Source of the DNA: Eucalyptus grandis
Lineage: Eukaryota > Streptophyta > Magnoliopsida > Myrtales > Myrtaceae
DNA: 64,000 nt
Direction of reading: 5' to 3'
NCBI RefSeq assembly: GCF_016545825.1
Contig: NC_052614.1
Span: 34,442,072-34,506,071, forward strand
In this document: positions 46,655-58,593 of the stretch, in pieces
Numbering within the stretch: the stretch's first letter is position 1
How the letters are laid out: every line of letters begins with the position of its first letter
The notes under the pieces: model-generated
Database searches by the model: none
Seen by the model: the letters and a program-made list of their open reading frames with translations, nothing else
What the model was told of the DNA's origin: nothing
Position numbers and translations under genes: made by a program

Positions 46655-49645
46655 TGTAAAATCCCCTATGTTATTTTGATGATGATTAAGATAATCAAAT
46701 GCTACAAACGTGTGTATTGGCTGAGTTATATCTATACACAAGCCACAATGCATATGGTATCCTATTAGATGTGATCTAATATGAAGAGTGCTCTACTACT
46801 ATTGAAAATGCTTTGCCAATATGGAATGAACATTGTCAATATCTAAGATGAAGAAGGTATCAACATTGAGATGTTTACATGCTGGAAGATCACTATAAAG
46901 GTGAACAAGTCGGGAAGAATAAGGATGTTTGTGATGGCTTGGAAGAACCAAGATAAGGTGGATGGTTGGATGGAATTTAGTGATGGTGAAAAAGCCTAGA
47001 ATTGTGATGTTTGTTGAAGCTTGGAAAGACCACAGATGGGGACAAATCTAGAACTAAGATGATCGATAAAGTTTGGAAGGACCATAAATGTGAATATCTT
47101 GATAGTCATAATCACTAATATGCTTGGAAGGACTAGAAGATAGAAGGTCTAAATATTATCAGGAGCAATGGATTGTTATCGGTATAACATATTATTGGCT
47201 GAAATGGTTCTTTTTAGATGAAGTGGGAACATTATGACAATATTGATGATCTTGGTGAGTTTAACAATGTGATGCTGATGTCCTTGAAAGTATTTGAAAA
47301 CTGACTCAACTGTTTAGTGAAGACTAAGAGTCGATAGGTGTGCTAATGTCCGTTGAATTCTTCTATTGTTGGCTTTGGTTAATTAGTTAAGATGAGCAAT
47401 CAACGTGGACACCAATGTCATTGGATGTCTTTGGAAGCTAATGAAGCCAAGAAGATTATAGGAGGATTGATTGCATATCATTCCACATGGTTTTGTCGGT
47501 AGGCAGCATCAATAGATTGCTAATAATATGCACTCCTAATATAGGTAAGGGACAGTGCAAATATCGAGTTTTAGAAAGTAGTGTTCGCATGCTCTTCTAA
47601 TTGACACCAATATAGCTATTATAGAGGGTTAGAATTCGAATAATGGAGTTGATTACAAGTAGTTATGACAATATCGAGCAAAAGGTAGACTTTGACATGA
47701 GCAGTCTAACTAGTTTAAGGAAATTGCCACTGTGACATCTTCATTTTCGACCCTTATTTTGGTCCCGACTAGTAGGCCAATGATCAGTACGCTAATGGTA
47801 AGACTAGGCCATGAGTTGACTCGAGGGTTGGTCATGAGCCAATTAGCCCATTTGGGAATTGGCAACCAAGGGATTGGTCCTAGAGTGTTCGACCATGGAA
47901 AGATTATATGACCATAAAGATTGGTTGTGGGACGATCACGTACCATCATGGATCGACGGATGGTCATGGCTTGATTATGCCTAGTCAATGCACTGATTGT
48001 GAGTGATTCCACTCGGTCATTGAACTAGCTTGGACGACCATGAACCGATCCCATGAATTGGTACGAATCGATCGATTCCACATGATTACATGACAACCGA
48101 TAATCAACCATGGATCGAATGGACTCAACATGGTTCACTTTTAGACTGACTAGGATTTATGGTACAAAATCTTGGACTAGTCACATGACCGGCTACAGGA
48201 CTGATCAATTGGCCTAAAGAGTGACCACAAGACTAGCCAAGTAGAACTGACCGACGGGCTAGCCCATAAATCGACCAGAGGACCGATCGACTAAGCCAGG
48301 ATCTAGCCAGCAAACCCAATTGCGACCCCTTTTCTCGATAAAGGGAATTTCGAACTTGGTTTGGCCAATCAAGCCGGGTTGTGTCTGGCTTTGTTTGGGC
48401 ATGGCTTAGGCATGAACCTCAGGCCAAATAAGGTTGTTGATCGCGATCAAACTCGATTAATCCCTACCCAATGACAAGGCCTTCAAAACTTAGATATTTT
48501 CCTAACGTGCATTTAATGTCTTTGGATAGTTAATTAGTGCACATTGACTATGGGTGGACACTTGGCATGAAAGGTTCTTATCTTGGAAGACAAGTTTGAA
48601 ACTTGGACTTTGGCTCATTAATAAAGAGGACACCTAAGGTCTTAGAAACAAAGTGTGAACAACTGTGAACACATGTGAACATATTCAATAAAGTGTGGGC
48701 TACTAAGGAATATGTGTCCTTATAACCTAATCTAACTATAACCTTAAAGTAAGTAGGAGATCTTGGAGACCAAGAAAGAGACTATACGCCCATTGGAAGA
48801 AGGAGCAAGCAAGTCAAGTCTTCTTGGATAAGATAAGAGTGAATTAAATACATTTGACTTCTAGTTATTTAATGCCAAGATGAAGTGTCTAAGCTAACCT
48901 AGGACCTAGTTAGAAACTTAGAAGATAAGGATGCCCAACAATTAATGCTTCTTGACCAAGTGGGACGTCTCCTTTTTCCAACTAAGATTGCCACCTGTCA
49001 TACCCCGATCCTCCAAGCGTGTGCCTATCCCTTGGTGGTCGATTAAATTGCGACGTCCCAGGTTGCGTTGCCAACCCATTCATTTTAATGCGCATGCGGA
49101 AGCGAATAAATAAATCCCAAGACAATACGAAGATGGGATAGAAAAGTAGGGCTACCATTTTGAAAACCACTACAAACCTTTATACACAATAGACTAGGTT
49201 ATTTACAATACTAGTCTATATTTACAAGTCTATAAAAGATCAGTCCTCAAAACAAAGCCGTCCTATGACTAGTTAGTCTGACTCATTCGCCAATTCATCA
49301 GTCTCCATAGGTGCCGGGTGCGTCGGGTCCTCCACCACCCCATCTGGCGGGTCAACCACACTCTCTCCTAGAGTGGCATCGATTATCCCAGTGGGGATCT
49401 CAAAGCACTGAAGGGGACCCACTCGGAAACCATTGGGTTCGTAACGGAACCAAGCTCTGAATCGATGACGGAACGCATGGCATGAACGTTCTTCGACCTA
49501 GACAGTGGTCACTACCAGCTCATAGACCCAAAAAATTCAAGGATCGAGATAATTATAAACTCGCTCGGTGACTCATCGGCCAACCATAATGCTCAGGGGG
49601 ATTCGCCATCTAAGGACCTGAAAATTTAAGCCCACGACGGGGTGT

Positions 49646-52600
49646 GTGATATTCTAGATTTTCAGTTCTGTTTTCTACTTAATAAATCAGACATTTCATT
49701 GACGCGTCTTTAGAACTGTTCTCAAAATTAATCACTCTTGAGATAACTAGACTATTCAAGGAAGCCATTAAGGAGTTTTAATGCAATAGACTTGAGAATT
49801 TGATTAGCAATCGACTTCTCGATCGTGCTCATCTTTAGAGGCCATTAGGCACAATATAAAATCGATTTGAGATTAGAGATAGGCCTGTTCGACTGTGTGA
49901 CCAATTGTGGGTAACATCACTAAATTGAAAAATTTTCGTCAATCGGCCTAGACTGATTCTTCTGTCATTTTGGTACTCCGTGTCTGTATTTGAATCCTCG
50001 AGATTTTCACGACAACTGAGAGTTGCCAATGTGTCGAGTGGGTTCATTGTAGCTCGAAGAAAATTGATCATGGGTCATTTGTACTAAAAATCTCCGAAAA
50101 CTACTCGGTAGCCTAGGTTATGCTAAAAACGAGTCGAATGAAAATTAACCGCGAATTCAAGTCCAATTTCAGAAATTGAAAATTTTGTCACATCACAATA
50201 AATTCTAGGAATGTCGACTCAGTCTTAAAAGATTTTTCTGCAACCCGAGATTTTTTGGGAAAAAGTCGTCGCAGGACCGTTTTTGTTCAGAAATGCCCGG
50301 GGTCATTTTTGAACCCGCAATGAGGGATGCAAGATGGATTAATTGGTGAGGAAAAATACTAATTTGAGTATTGACTTGATAACGGAATTTATCAAGGCTG
50401 AATTGAGTTGATTTGAAGACTGGTAAGTGATCAATTAGAGGAAAAATGTAAGAAATTTGTAACTCCTCCTCCTCCTAGCCATTTCAGACCAATTCAATGT
50501 TACAAGGAGGGCATTGTTGGCCTAAGGACAGCCAAGGAAGTGTGTGTGGCCATGGATGGTCAAGGGGGTCCATTGGAATGGAAAAACAAGACCAAGGTGG
50601 AGCCCTTGTCTCCTTATCCCCTTCCCTTCTTGCTCCTCAAGCCATCGCCACCATTCCCCCTCCATCCCCTCTTATTTTCGCACACCATAGCCAAGGAAGA
50701 TAGCAAGGAAAACCGCCGGACCGCTTGGAATGTCGTTTGTCGCTGTCACATGCCGTCCACCCACGAGAGATGCCTGTGCACCGTCCGCCCCTTGCCGCGC
50801 CTCACCGTTGTCCAGCTTGCTATTTCAGCCATTCCAGGTTGCTGTCCAGCCATGCCAGCCACTGCCGGAACCTCCTCCACCGCCAATTTGTCCCAGTTTG
50901 GACCCGAGACCGTACTCATTGCCTTTCTTGAGCCTTGCTGCCAATTTCAGCTTTGTTTCCCTTGTTTTTGCATCTCAAATCAGTGGTCGGTTTAGTGGGT
51001 ATCACAGCGACTTCAAGGTCCATTTTGAGGTGTTTCTGGGCCTCGAATCCTAAGCTCGCTTTGGAGAAAAGCGACCCTCGCGCCGTTCCCGTCGGTTTGA
51101 TCCGATCCGTGCGTTAATTAAGTGAGTTTTACTCACTAATCCTTACTTAGTTTGCTAATGATGTTTAGGGGTTGATTAAATTTAATTAAGTGCAATTAAG
51201 TGGATATATTAGATTAAAATAATTAATTTAAGGATTTACCTATGCATGTTAGACAAATGGTTAGGGTTTTTAGCAAGTAGACAAGTCCTATTATTTAATG
51301 AACGAGTCTCGGTAATTTTTCGGGCTCGTCTCGTCTTCCAATTAGGCATTACGGGCCCAAATTGGATTTATTGTTATTTAACAATTAATTTTTGTAATTA
51401 ATTAATTAATTAATTAATTTCCGAAAATTAGGCTGGGATAGCCGACGACCGGAATTTTATGTTGATTATCGTGGTGCAGTCTATTTATTTATTTGAGCAT
51501 TAGTTTGTGCTAAATTGATTTATTGGTGATTTTAGAATTTATTCTTAAATTAAATTAATTTTGATAATTAATTTGAAAAGTACCGGGCGTCGATCTACAG
51601 CGTCAAGAATCTATTTTTGTATTGCTGAAAGGAGTGGGTGAATAAAAAGGAAATTATTGTATTTTGGCTAAGGTCGACCGTGTGTCCACACACGTGTATT
51701 TTTATCAAATATGATGAAAATAGGTAAATTAATTGTGTCTTTATAATAAAAATACAATAACGGCTCGATGATTCATATGTCATTTGGAGAATGGATGTTA
51801 TATTATTATAGCTCGATGACTCTTGTCATCTTGACAAAGAATTGCTTGTATACCGGCTTGATGACACTATAGGTCATCTTGGAGAATGGACGGTATGAAA
51901 TGTCGGCTAGGTGATTTTTTAGATCATCTTGGAGAATGGATGAATGCCATAACGGCTTAGTGACTCAATATGTCATCTTGGAGAATGTACGTTATGATGA
52001 ATATACTCGGTAACTCTATATGTCATCTCGGAGAATGAATATTATGATATACTATCTCGATAACTTGATAGGTTATCTTGGAGAATGGATTGTATCAAAT
52101 GAAATGACTGGGGAACGATCTGTTTGACATGTAATCAATTAGATCAATTGATTAATGATTCGATCTGTGGTGAGTGATTGGATGCCCATTTGAATTGTAT
52201 TGAATTGCAGGTGGAATCTGAGGCCAAGGTAAGTCCTGTGATCTGTGTTATGATTAGACAGCCTTTAAAGTGTACTGGCCTACTAATCGAGTCTTAGGAG
52301 GTAGAACTTAATGAGACGTTGTCTCACAGGTTATTGAATAATTATTTTTAGGTCCTTAGATGGCATTGGTGAAGAACTAGAGGCCCGAAGTGTAGAAGGG
52401 GAAGCCTGAAGAATTAACGATCTTATTGGTCTTGTGAGTCATAGGGCAATTCTCTTTTGATGGGAGTCGATTCCATTTTGCAGACTCTGTTTGAGGAACT
52501 AGTGATTTAAACCTGACTTAACAATTCAACTTGTATATATTTGCATTATGATTGGCAATGTATATAAGTGTGGTTGTTTCAAAGTTTGATTTTGAAATCC

Positions 52601-52747
52601 TCATTTCCTATCCCATTATTGTCTGGGAATTTCATATGCTTCTGCATGTGTATATTAAAATGAAAGGATTGGCGATGCATTCTAGGACGTCGCTATTAAT
52701 CGACCAAATTGAGGGATGCGTGCTTGCCTGAGGATCGGGGCGTGATA
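49646..52747 (+). mobile_element. Innermost solo LTR, 3102 bp, inverted relative to its host LTR
   Basis: It starts TGTGATATTCTAG and ends GGATCGGGGCGTGATA, with a perfect 5-bp duplication GGGTG (49641-49645 and 52748-52752). Its right end, reverse complemented, reads the same GATCCTC...GGTCGATTAA..GCGACGTCC as the start of the host LTR. This is therefore a member of one family inserted head-to-tail-inverted into another member. The host sequence rejoins across it at 'CCCACGACGGGGTG|AGATAAGGTCTTAG', as in 7150-7175. No pol genes. Confidence 0.88.
51765..52110 (+). repeat. Minisatellite in the innermost LTR
   Basis: About six units of 55-65 bp, each containing GTCATCTTGGAGAATGGA or a variant preceded by CGGCT(T/C)GATGACTC. 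The unit differs completely from the array at the corresponding place in the host LTR. Confidence 0.85.
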
Positions 52748-52984
52748 GGGTGAGATAAGGTCTTAGCAAGTTCACCCCCTAAATTCCGACTAGGAAGGAA
52801 ATACGCCTAAAGGTCGTCTATACACCTAAGAGATAGGTGACTTACATTTGCCTCAGTTCTTTTTTGCAAGTCAGTATAGTTCATAAGCCTCAACCAAACA
52901 ATCATTCAATGTCAACGATTGTTCAATCCAACAATCGATCAATCCAAGCAATATTATCTATCAATTCAATACTATCTATCCGGT

Positions 52985-53240
52985 ACCATTAACACAAACC
53001 ATGCTCTTATAAGCTGAAAATGATAGATAGTAGTTCGCACAAGCTGATATAGATAGGTAGTAGCTTCCACAAGCTGATATACGGATCGTTGCTCTCACAA
53101 GCCGCTAAATGATCATTGTTCACATAAGCTGATAAAGTATATTGCTCTCACAAGCTGACATATCAGGCACTTATAGGCTGATATAGTATACTGCTCCCAC
53201 AAGCTGAAATTACAATGCTCACACAAGCTGAACTACAATA
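52985..53240 (-). repeat. Minisatellite in the host LTR
   Basis: Seven or eight units of about 30-38 bp built on CTCACAAGCTGATAT(A)GNA, with spacer variation. Confidence 0.8.
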
Positions 53241-54672
53241 AACCAATCTCGGCCAAGAACTTTGTGCCTTGCACACCAATTCCTCAATTAAATAACGAAC
53301 TTGACCCAATTTCATCATGTTAAAATATACCTGATGAAAATAATCGTGTGAGTACACGGTCGGTCTGAGCGAAAATGCAATATCTGTCTTTTATAAAATC
53401 CCACTAATTATATAGTCTATAAAAACATTTTTGGTGCTATAAATTGACGCCTCGGTATTTTCTAATTGAATACTGAAATTACTAAATTTTGGGATAAATA
53501 TCCAAAATTACATTTCACACTCAATTTACACAAATAATCATTCAATTAAATAAACCAAGCATAACATTGCAATCAACACGAAATTCCGGTCATTGACTAT
53601 TCCGGTATAATTTTCGAAAAATAATAAATAATTAAATAAATATAAAAATAATTAAATAAATACATTTAAATATCATAAATGCAAACTTAGGCCGGAAAAG
53701 CCTAATTAAACACCGAAACGGGCCTGGAAAAATTCCGAACATATCTAGATAAATACTCCAGTTTATCTAGTTGCTAATTAAGCCGATCTAACCACCTAAC
53801 ATGCATAAGTGAGTAATTAAATCATTAATCCGTTCTAACTAACCACATAAACCATACTTAGTCTAAACTAATCAACCCTTAAGCATCATTAACTCCTTAA
53901 GTGGAGATTAGTGAGTAAACTCACTTGTTTGGAAATTCGATGAGTCCACGACGACGGCAACGCGGAGATGAGCAACAAATTTCGAAGTAATGACACACTA
54001 TGGGGCCCGGAAAGCTTAGAAATGGGTCATGAAGATCTTAGACCCTTGCTGGTTTGGTTCCTGCTTGGCTGAGCTTGCTGGCTGAGGCTGCTGGTGGGGT
54101 GGCCAAGGAGTTCCGGTGGTCTCGGTGAGGCGGGGAGTTGGTGCGGAGCCAGGCCTTAGGGCAAGGGATGAGTGGATTGAGCTGGGTTGCTGAATGACGT
54201 GAAATCTTGGGGGACGGTGGTTGGATCCATGAGTGGGCTGAAGCATGGAATGGTGTGAGGTTGAGTGGTCAACAAACTGGTGGGAAGAGCTTGGTGAGTT
54301 GGCTTTGTAAGTGGGGCTAGCGGTTGATTCGGTGGCAGAGAGGGAATGGAGCTCGCGGATGTGGCGTGAGGGAGGGGAATTGATGCTGGTGGGCAAAGGG
54401 ATGCGCAAGGAAAATGAAAATGAAAGAGAAGCAGCCAGGGGGAATCGACAAAGCTGGCGTGTGTCAGAGAGAGTGAAGGAGGGGGGGAAGGGATAAGGAG
54501 TAGGGGATGTCGGCTGAGAGGGGGAAGAAAAATGTGCAAATAAATAAAGGGAGAGAGAAAGAGAGAGTGACGTGCGAGGGAGAGGGAAAAGATAAGGAGG
54601 AGCCCACGAGATCAAAGGGATAAAAAGAAATGGAAGAAAATAACAGGGGGTGGTCGGATGGAGGGGTATGTG

Positions 54673-54674
<2 letters not shown>

Positions 54675-54713
<39 letters not shown>
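54675..54713. repeat. (GA)n microsatellite
   Basis: 39 bases of alternating AG inside the host LTR. Confidence 0.95.
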
Positions 54714-54717
<4 letters not shown>

Positions 54718-56494
54718 AGAGTGGGAAGGGAAAAAGTTAAATAAAATACCCCACATTAGTCTACAAATTTCACCACTTGGACTTTAATTTCTTTATCAAT
54801 TCTCCAATTTGACGTCCAATTTTGCTGAGAAAGAAGCCCACACCAATCTCCACAATTTCCCTTTGCCCAGTAGCTCACTTTGGAGACCAAAAATCCCTTC
54901 AATTTAGCCATTTCGAATTTCTTTTATTTTCCAAATCGTTCGAATTGATTTTTCATAAAAATCCCGAACTCGCCGAATCGACCTATCTCTAATCTCTGGT
55001 CAATTTTGACAATGCTGTAATGATCTTTGTAGAATAGCACAGTCGAGTAGTCGATTCTTGGTCGAATTTCAAGTCTATTGCATTTATATCTCTTAATGGC
55101 TTTACCTGATAGGCTAGTTATCTCGTGAGTGGCTAATACAGAGAAAAGAACTATAGGCGCATTGATGAAAAGCCCAACTTATTCAATTGAAACCAGAACT
55201 CGAAATTCAGGATGTCACACCACTTTTGATTTTCGAAATTGCTAAACCTTGCTATTTGCCAATTTTACACAAATTTTTGTGGTATGAATTTAAAGAAACT
55301 TCCTCCATGAAAGCTGTTCTCTATGATATATTTAAATTTCATATTTTTTTTGAGGTCAAATGGTTAGGATGTAGGCCCAATCATTTACTGTCTAGAACCT
55401 GTCTCATGAAGTGAAAATGCTGACTAGGTTTACTTCTCGAATTTTTATAAAATTTTTACTTTCAAATTTAGACATGATTCATTCAATGAAAATTTTAAAG
55501 GACGTCTGTGTCCACAACATATAAAATTTTTAAAGAGTTTTGTAAAGATTTTGATTTTGAAATGAGCCTCTCTTCGACTATTGAATCTGCTCGAGAGACG
55601 AATTTTTGAGTTGTGTTTAATAATTTGTTGCTCTTTCCATAGCACGAATTTGACTTTACTTTCTTCATGAAAAATGTTATTTAAGGTCTTCTATTAAACA
55701 TATTAAAATTTTCATAAATTTTCGATTTCATTTGATAAGGTAAAAACATTGATTTCGAAAATTGTTCAAAATTGTTTTCTCACCCAACAGGTGTAAGTCA
55801 CGCCCAAGCTTGGACTTAAGTCCTTAAATGCCATGTTGAGGTGTCCCAAGCTACCAAGCTAAAGTTCTATCCTATCTTGAGACTTGGTAATCAAGTAACC
55901 TTGCATTTAATGCTTCTTGACTTAGAGAGGAAGTTTTGACTTTTAAGGCTTGGAGAACAAGTTAGAATTACCTATAAATATGGGGGCATCCCTCCCTCAT
56001 TCCCAGAACACAGCACCTTCTCTCCCTTTCTTCCTATAAAAGTTTGGCCCCTCTTCCCTAGGAATTCTTGTCGCCGCCCTTGTTGCCGTGCTTGTCGTCA
56101 TCGCCAATTCAAGGTCGCCGACTTAGAAAGTGATAAGTAGAACTTACTAATATTTGACTAGAATGTTGTGTTATGCTATTCCGAGCGTGTGATAAGTCCT
56201 TGACTAAAGTTCATTGACTTGTTGTTGCTTGAGGTTGGGTTGTGACTTTGTTCCTTGATTGAGTTCGGTTCTTGTTTGTTGAGTTTCACTTGTGCATTGG
56301 CTTGAATTGCTTTGAAAGAAGTCCGATTTGTGTAATTATTTGATATGCTTTGACTCAAACCAATTTGAAAAACGTTTTTGTGAAAGTTTGTCATTTCCTT
56401 ACAAAACTATTTAAAACTATTTCACCAGTGCATGTACTAGTTCACGTCTCGAGCTTTGAATAAGGGTTTTGTTGGTTTTGGATGAATGTGGGAT

Positions 56495-56756
56495 CACGAC
56501 AGACCGGTCATTTCTTAGTCTCAGTGCGATATTGAGGCATATCATTCTTGAGCTAGCTTTGGTACTAGGTCGGTGAACATGTCACAATAGGCTAGTCCTT
56601 TCATGGTTTTGGTGCAGTATTGAGGCGTATTGCTCCCGAGCCAAGTCTAGTATTAGATTGGTGAACATGTCACGACAGGCTGGTCCTATCATAGTCTTGG
56701 TGCGATATCAAGGTATATCATTCTCGAGCCAAGTTAGATACTAGATCGGTGTTCAA
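56495..56756. repeat. 88-bp tandem array in the 47731-57827 LTR
   Basis: Three units begin CACGACAGACCGGTC (56495), CACAATAGGCTAGTC (56583) and CACGACAGGCTGGTC (56671). Each contains GTGCGATATTGAGG and GAGC.AG...GTACTAG(G/A)T.GGTG. Confidence 0.85.
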
Positions 56757-57164
56757 ACGTGTCGGATCAAGCAACGATCCTTAATTCGCACTTGGCATGT
56801 TCAACGTCTCGATTTCGGTAAGTCATTTCACATACTTATGCATGGCATGCCTTCGGGCCCTTGAACTAAAAATAAAGATAAGAATTGGATTGTGATGCTT
56901 GATGGATGGACACATGATGGACTAATTTATGCCATTGACCGATGGATTCGGCGACAATAGCCCCACACCAACAGGATACCTCGTTAATAAGAACGAGATG
57001 CCCCCATGCCAATTGGACGCCTCGTCAGAAGAACGAGATGTTATAATAATTATAACCGTCACCCTTCGATTAGGGGACATTGCTCAATTAAGTTCGGATA
57101 CCCAGTGGATTCCGGAAGAGTTGATGTATTTCGACTAGTAATAAATGAATCCTGTGTGCATGAG

Positions 57165-57360
57165 TCTCTCATATTACATAATGGATCTTGGTTATGCTTG
57201 CATAATGTTGAGTGAGGTGTGAGTTCCTCGTATTATGGAAAGTATCTTGTTTATGTTTGTATAATATTGAGTGAGGCGTGAGTTTCTCATGTTGTGGGTG
57301 AATATCTGGTTATGCTTACATATTGTTGATTGAGGACTTCTCATATTTCATCCAAGACAA
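57165..57360. repeat. Second array in the 47731-57827 LTR
   Basis: Three to four units of about 60-65 bp sharing GTGAGT(T/C)(C/T)CTC, TATTA..GAA and GTTATGCTT(G/A)CATA.TGTTGA. Confidence 0.7.
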
Positions 57361-58553
57361 AGTTTTTGTTTTGCTATTGATCTGCCATCGACTAATGTTT
57401 TGTATGAGTTATGTGTTTGTTGATAGGCAAGACATCCTCCTACCCAGAAATTAGTGGGTTTTACTTACGGAGTCCATGACTCATTCCATTATTTTTCAAA
57501 ATTATAGGTATGGAGAATTCTCACTAGTATTGGAGTTGCAGTCTCGTAAGAGGAGCTAAGATTTACTCCGACTTTTTTGAGTATAGAGCATGTAATGATT
57601 GTAAATATAACAGCCCATGACAAAAGAGCTTGTAAATATAACTGATGTAATTATATGTTTTCAAGTGATTTGTTTTCTTGGTTGCTTATTGTTTTCCGGG
57701 TGTTATATGTATGCTTCCATATGTGCCAAATGAAAAGATAAAAAGAAACGGGATGGTGACGTGCCAAGGACGTTGCGAAAATAACCCTTGCTACTCAAGA
57801 CCTTGGAGATGGAGTTGGAGTGTTACAGCCATTATCAAGAGAGTCATTTTGATGCTGGTGAGTAGTAGAGAGATGTTCTACTACTAATGATGGTAGAACA
57901 AACAACTATGAAGGAGTCGAGTTGCAAATGGTCATCTTAGTTGGATGGCTATATATTCAGTTCAAGAGAAGTAGTGAGTTTTGATAAAAATGAACAAATC
58001 TAGTCTATTGTTTTGAGTGTTCTTCTTAATTTTGTTTTTGTTGGTATTTGCTATGTATTCCTCATGTCAGTATCTATATAGTATAACTATTTATAATCAA
58101 TGATAAGATGAATTATACAATAGTGATAGCCGTATACAAAACATGACAGTCTCGTCTATTGGAAAGGTAGTGCTTGTTGATTGTAACTTACTTTGACGAT
58201 TACTAGTGGACTCTAGTCTTATTATGATTATTAATTTGTAGAGTGGATGTAGGCTTGGAGGTAAAGCGAAACCACTACAAATCTCAGTGTACTATTTTCT
58301 ATCTTTTTATTATTGGCATTATTTTTTTTATTATTATTTGTGTCTTCATGTTAACACCACACTTGATTACGTTAGTTTGTTTCCACTGCTGATAAAGTTT
58401 AACTTCTTATATTTCGTAAATTTTTTTCTTAGTTCTCATTCAATCTATTAATCCTATATTGCATTGTTGGTCCCAACAAACTATATATTTGTAAGTTCAC
58501 TTTAGCTTAGGCCACAGATCCAAGGTTTTTGATCCTATGTACACACTTGCATG

Positions 58554-58555
<2 letters not shown>

Positions 58556-58592
<37 letters not shown>
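58556..58592. repeat. (GA)n microsatellite
   Basis: 37 bases of alternating GA in intergenic DNA just beyond the copia-type LTR. Confidence 0.95.

Positions 58593-58593
<1 letters not shown>

Larger units (their letters stand above)
48996..55219 (-). mobile_element. Solo LTR (3117 bp net) of the same family as 6785-9900
   Basis: It starts TGTCATACCCCGATCC and ends TTCAGGATGTCACA, flanked by CCACC (48991-48995) and CCACT (55220-55224). Near the left end it shares GGTCGATTAAATT-GCGACGT with 6785-9900. Its AAGTTCACCCCCTAAA block at about 52780 matches 7180. Subtracting the inner insertion gives 3117 bp, against 3116 bp for the LTR at 6785. It contains an array of CACAAGCTGATAT units at about 52990-53240 and a 39-bp GA run at 54675-54713. 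The 246-residue ORF at 54016-54756 is low complexity. Confidence 0.85.
47731..57827. mobile_element. Solo LTR, about 3.87 kb net, interrupted by a nested LTR
   Basis: It starts TGTGACATCTTC and ends GGAGTTGGAGTGTTACA. Flanks are GCCAC (47726-47730) and GCCAT (57828-57832), a 4-of-5 target duplication. Taking out the LTR at 48996-55219 leaves about 3.87 kb. The right part contains an 88-bp tandem array (56495-56756) and a second array (about 57170-57360), then a TGGGTTTTACTTACGGAG phrase typical of the 3' third of long gypsy LTRs. No internal genes. Confidence 0.7.
46655..58490 (+). mobile_element. Copia-type LTR split by the nested LTR block
   Basis: 46655-47730 begins TGTAAAATCCCCTATGTTATTTTGATGATG and carries GCTTGGAAGGAC, GTCTTTGGAAGCTAATG and GTAGGCAGCATCAATAG. 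57833-58490 continues with GACGATTACTAGTGGA, GTGGATGTAGGCTTGG and AAACCACTACAAATCTC, typical of the far end of SIRE-like copia LTRs. Both parts have counterparts, in the same order, in the LTR at 12244-13386. The outer ends are approximate (no target duplication found). Confidence 0.55.

Noticed and set aside
51765..53240. CRISPR array
   Set aside because: Spaced repeats are minisatellite units with diverging copies inside plant LTRs. There are no cas genes and this is a eukaryote.
54016..54756. 246-residue minus-strand ORF
   Set aside because: It is Ser/Leu/Pro low complexity produced by the GA tract and lies within an LTR; relatives do not keep it.
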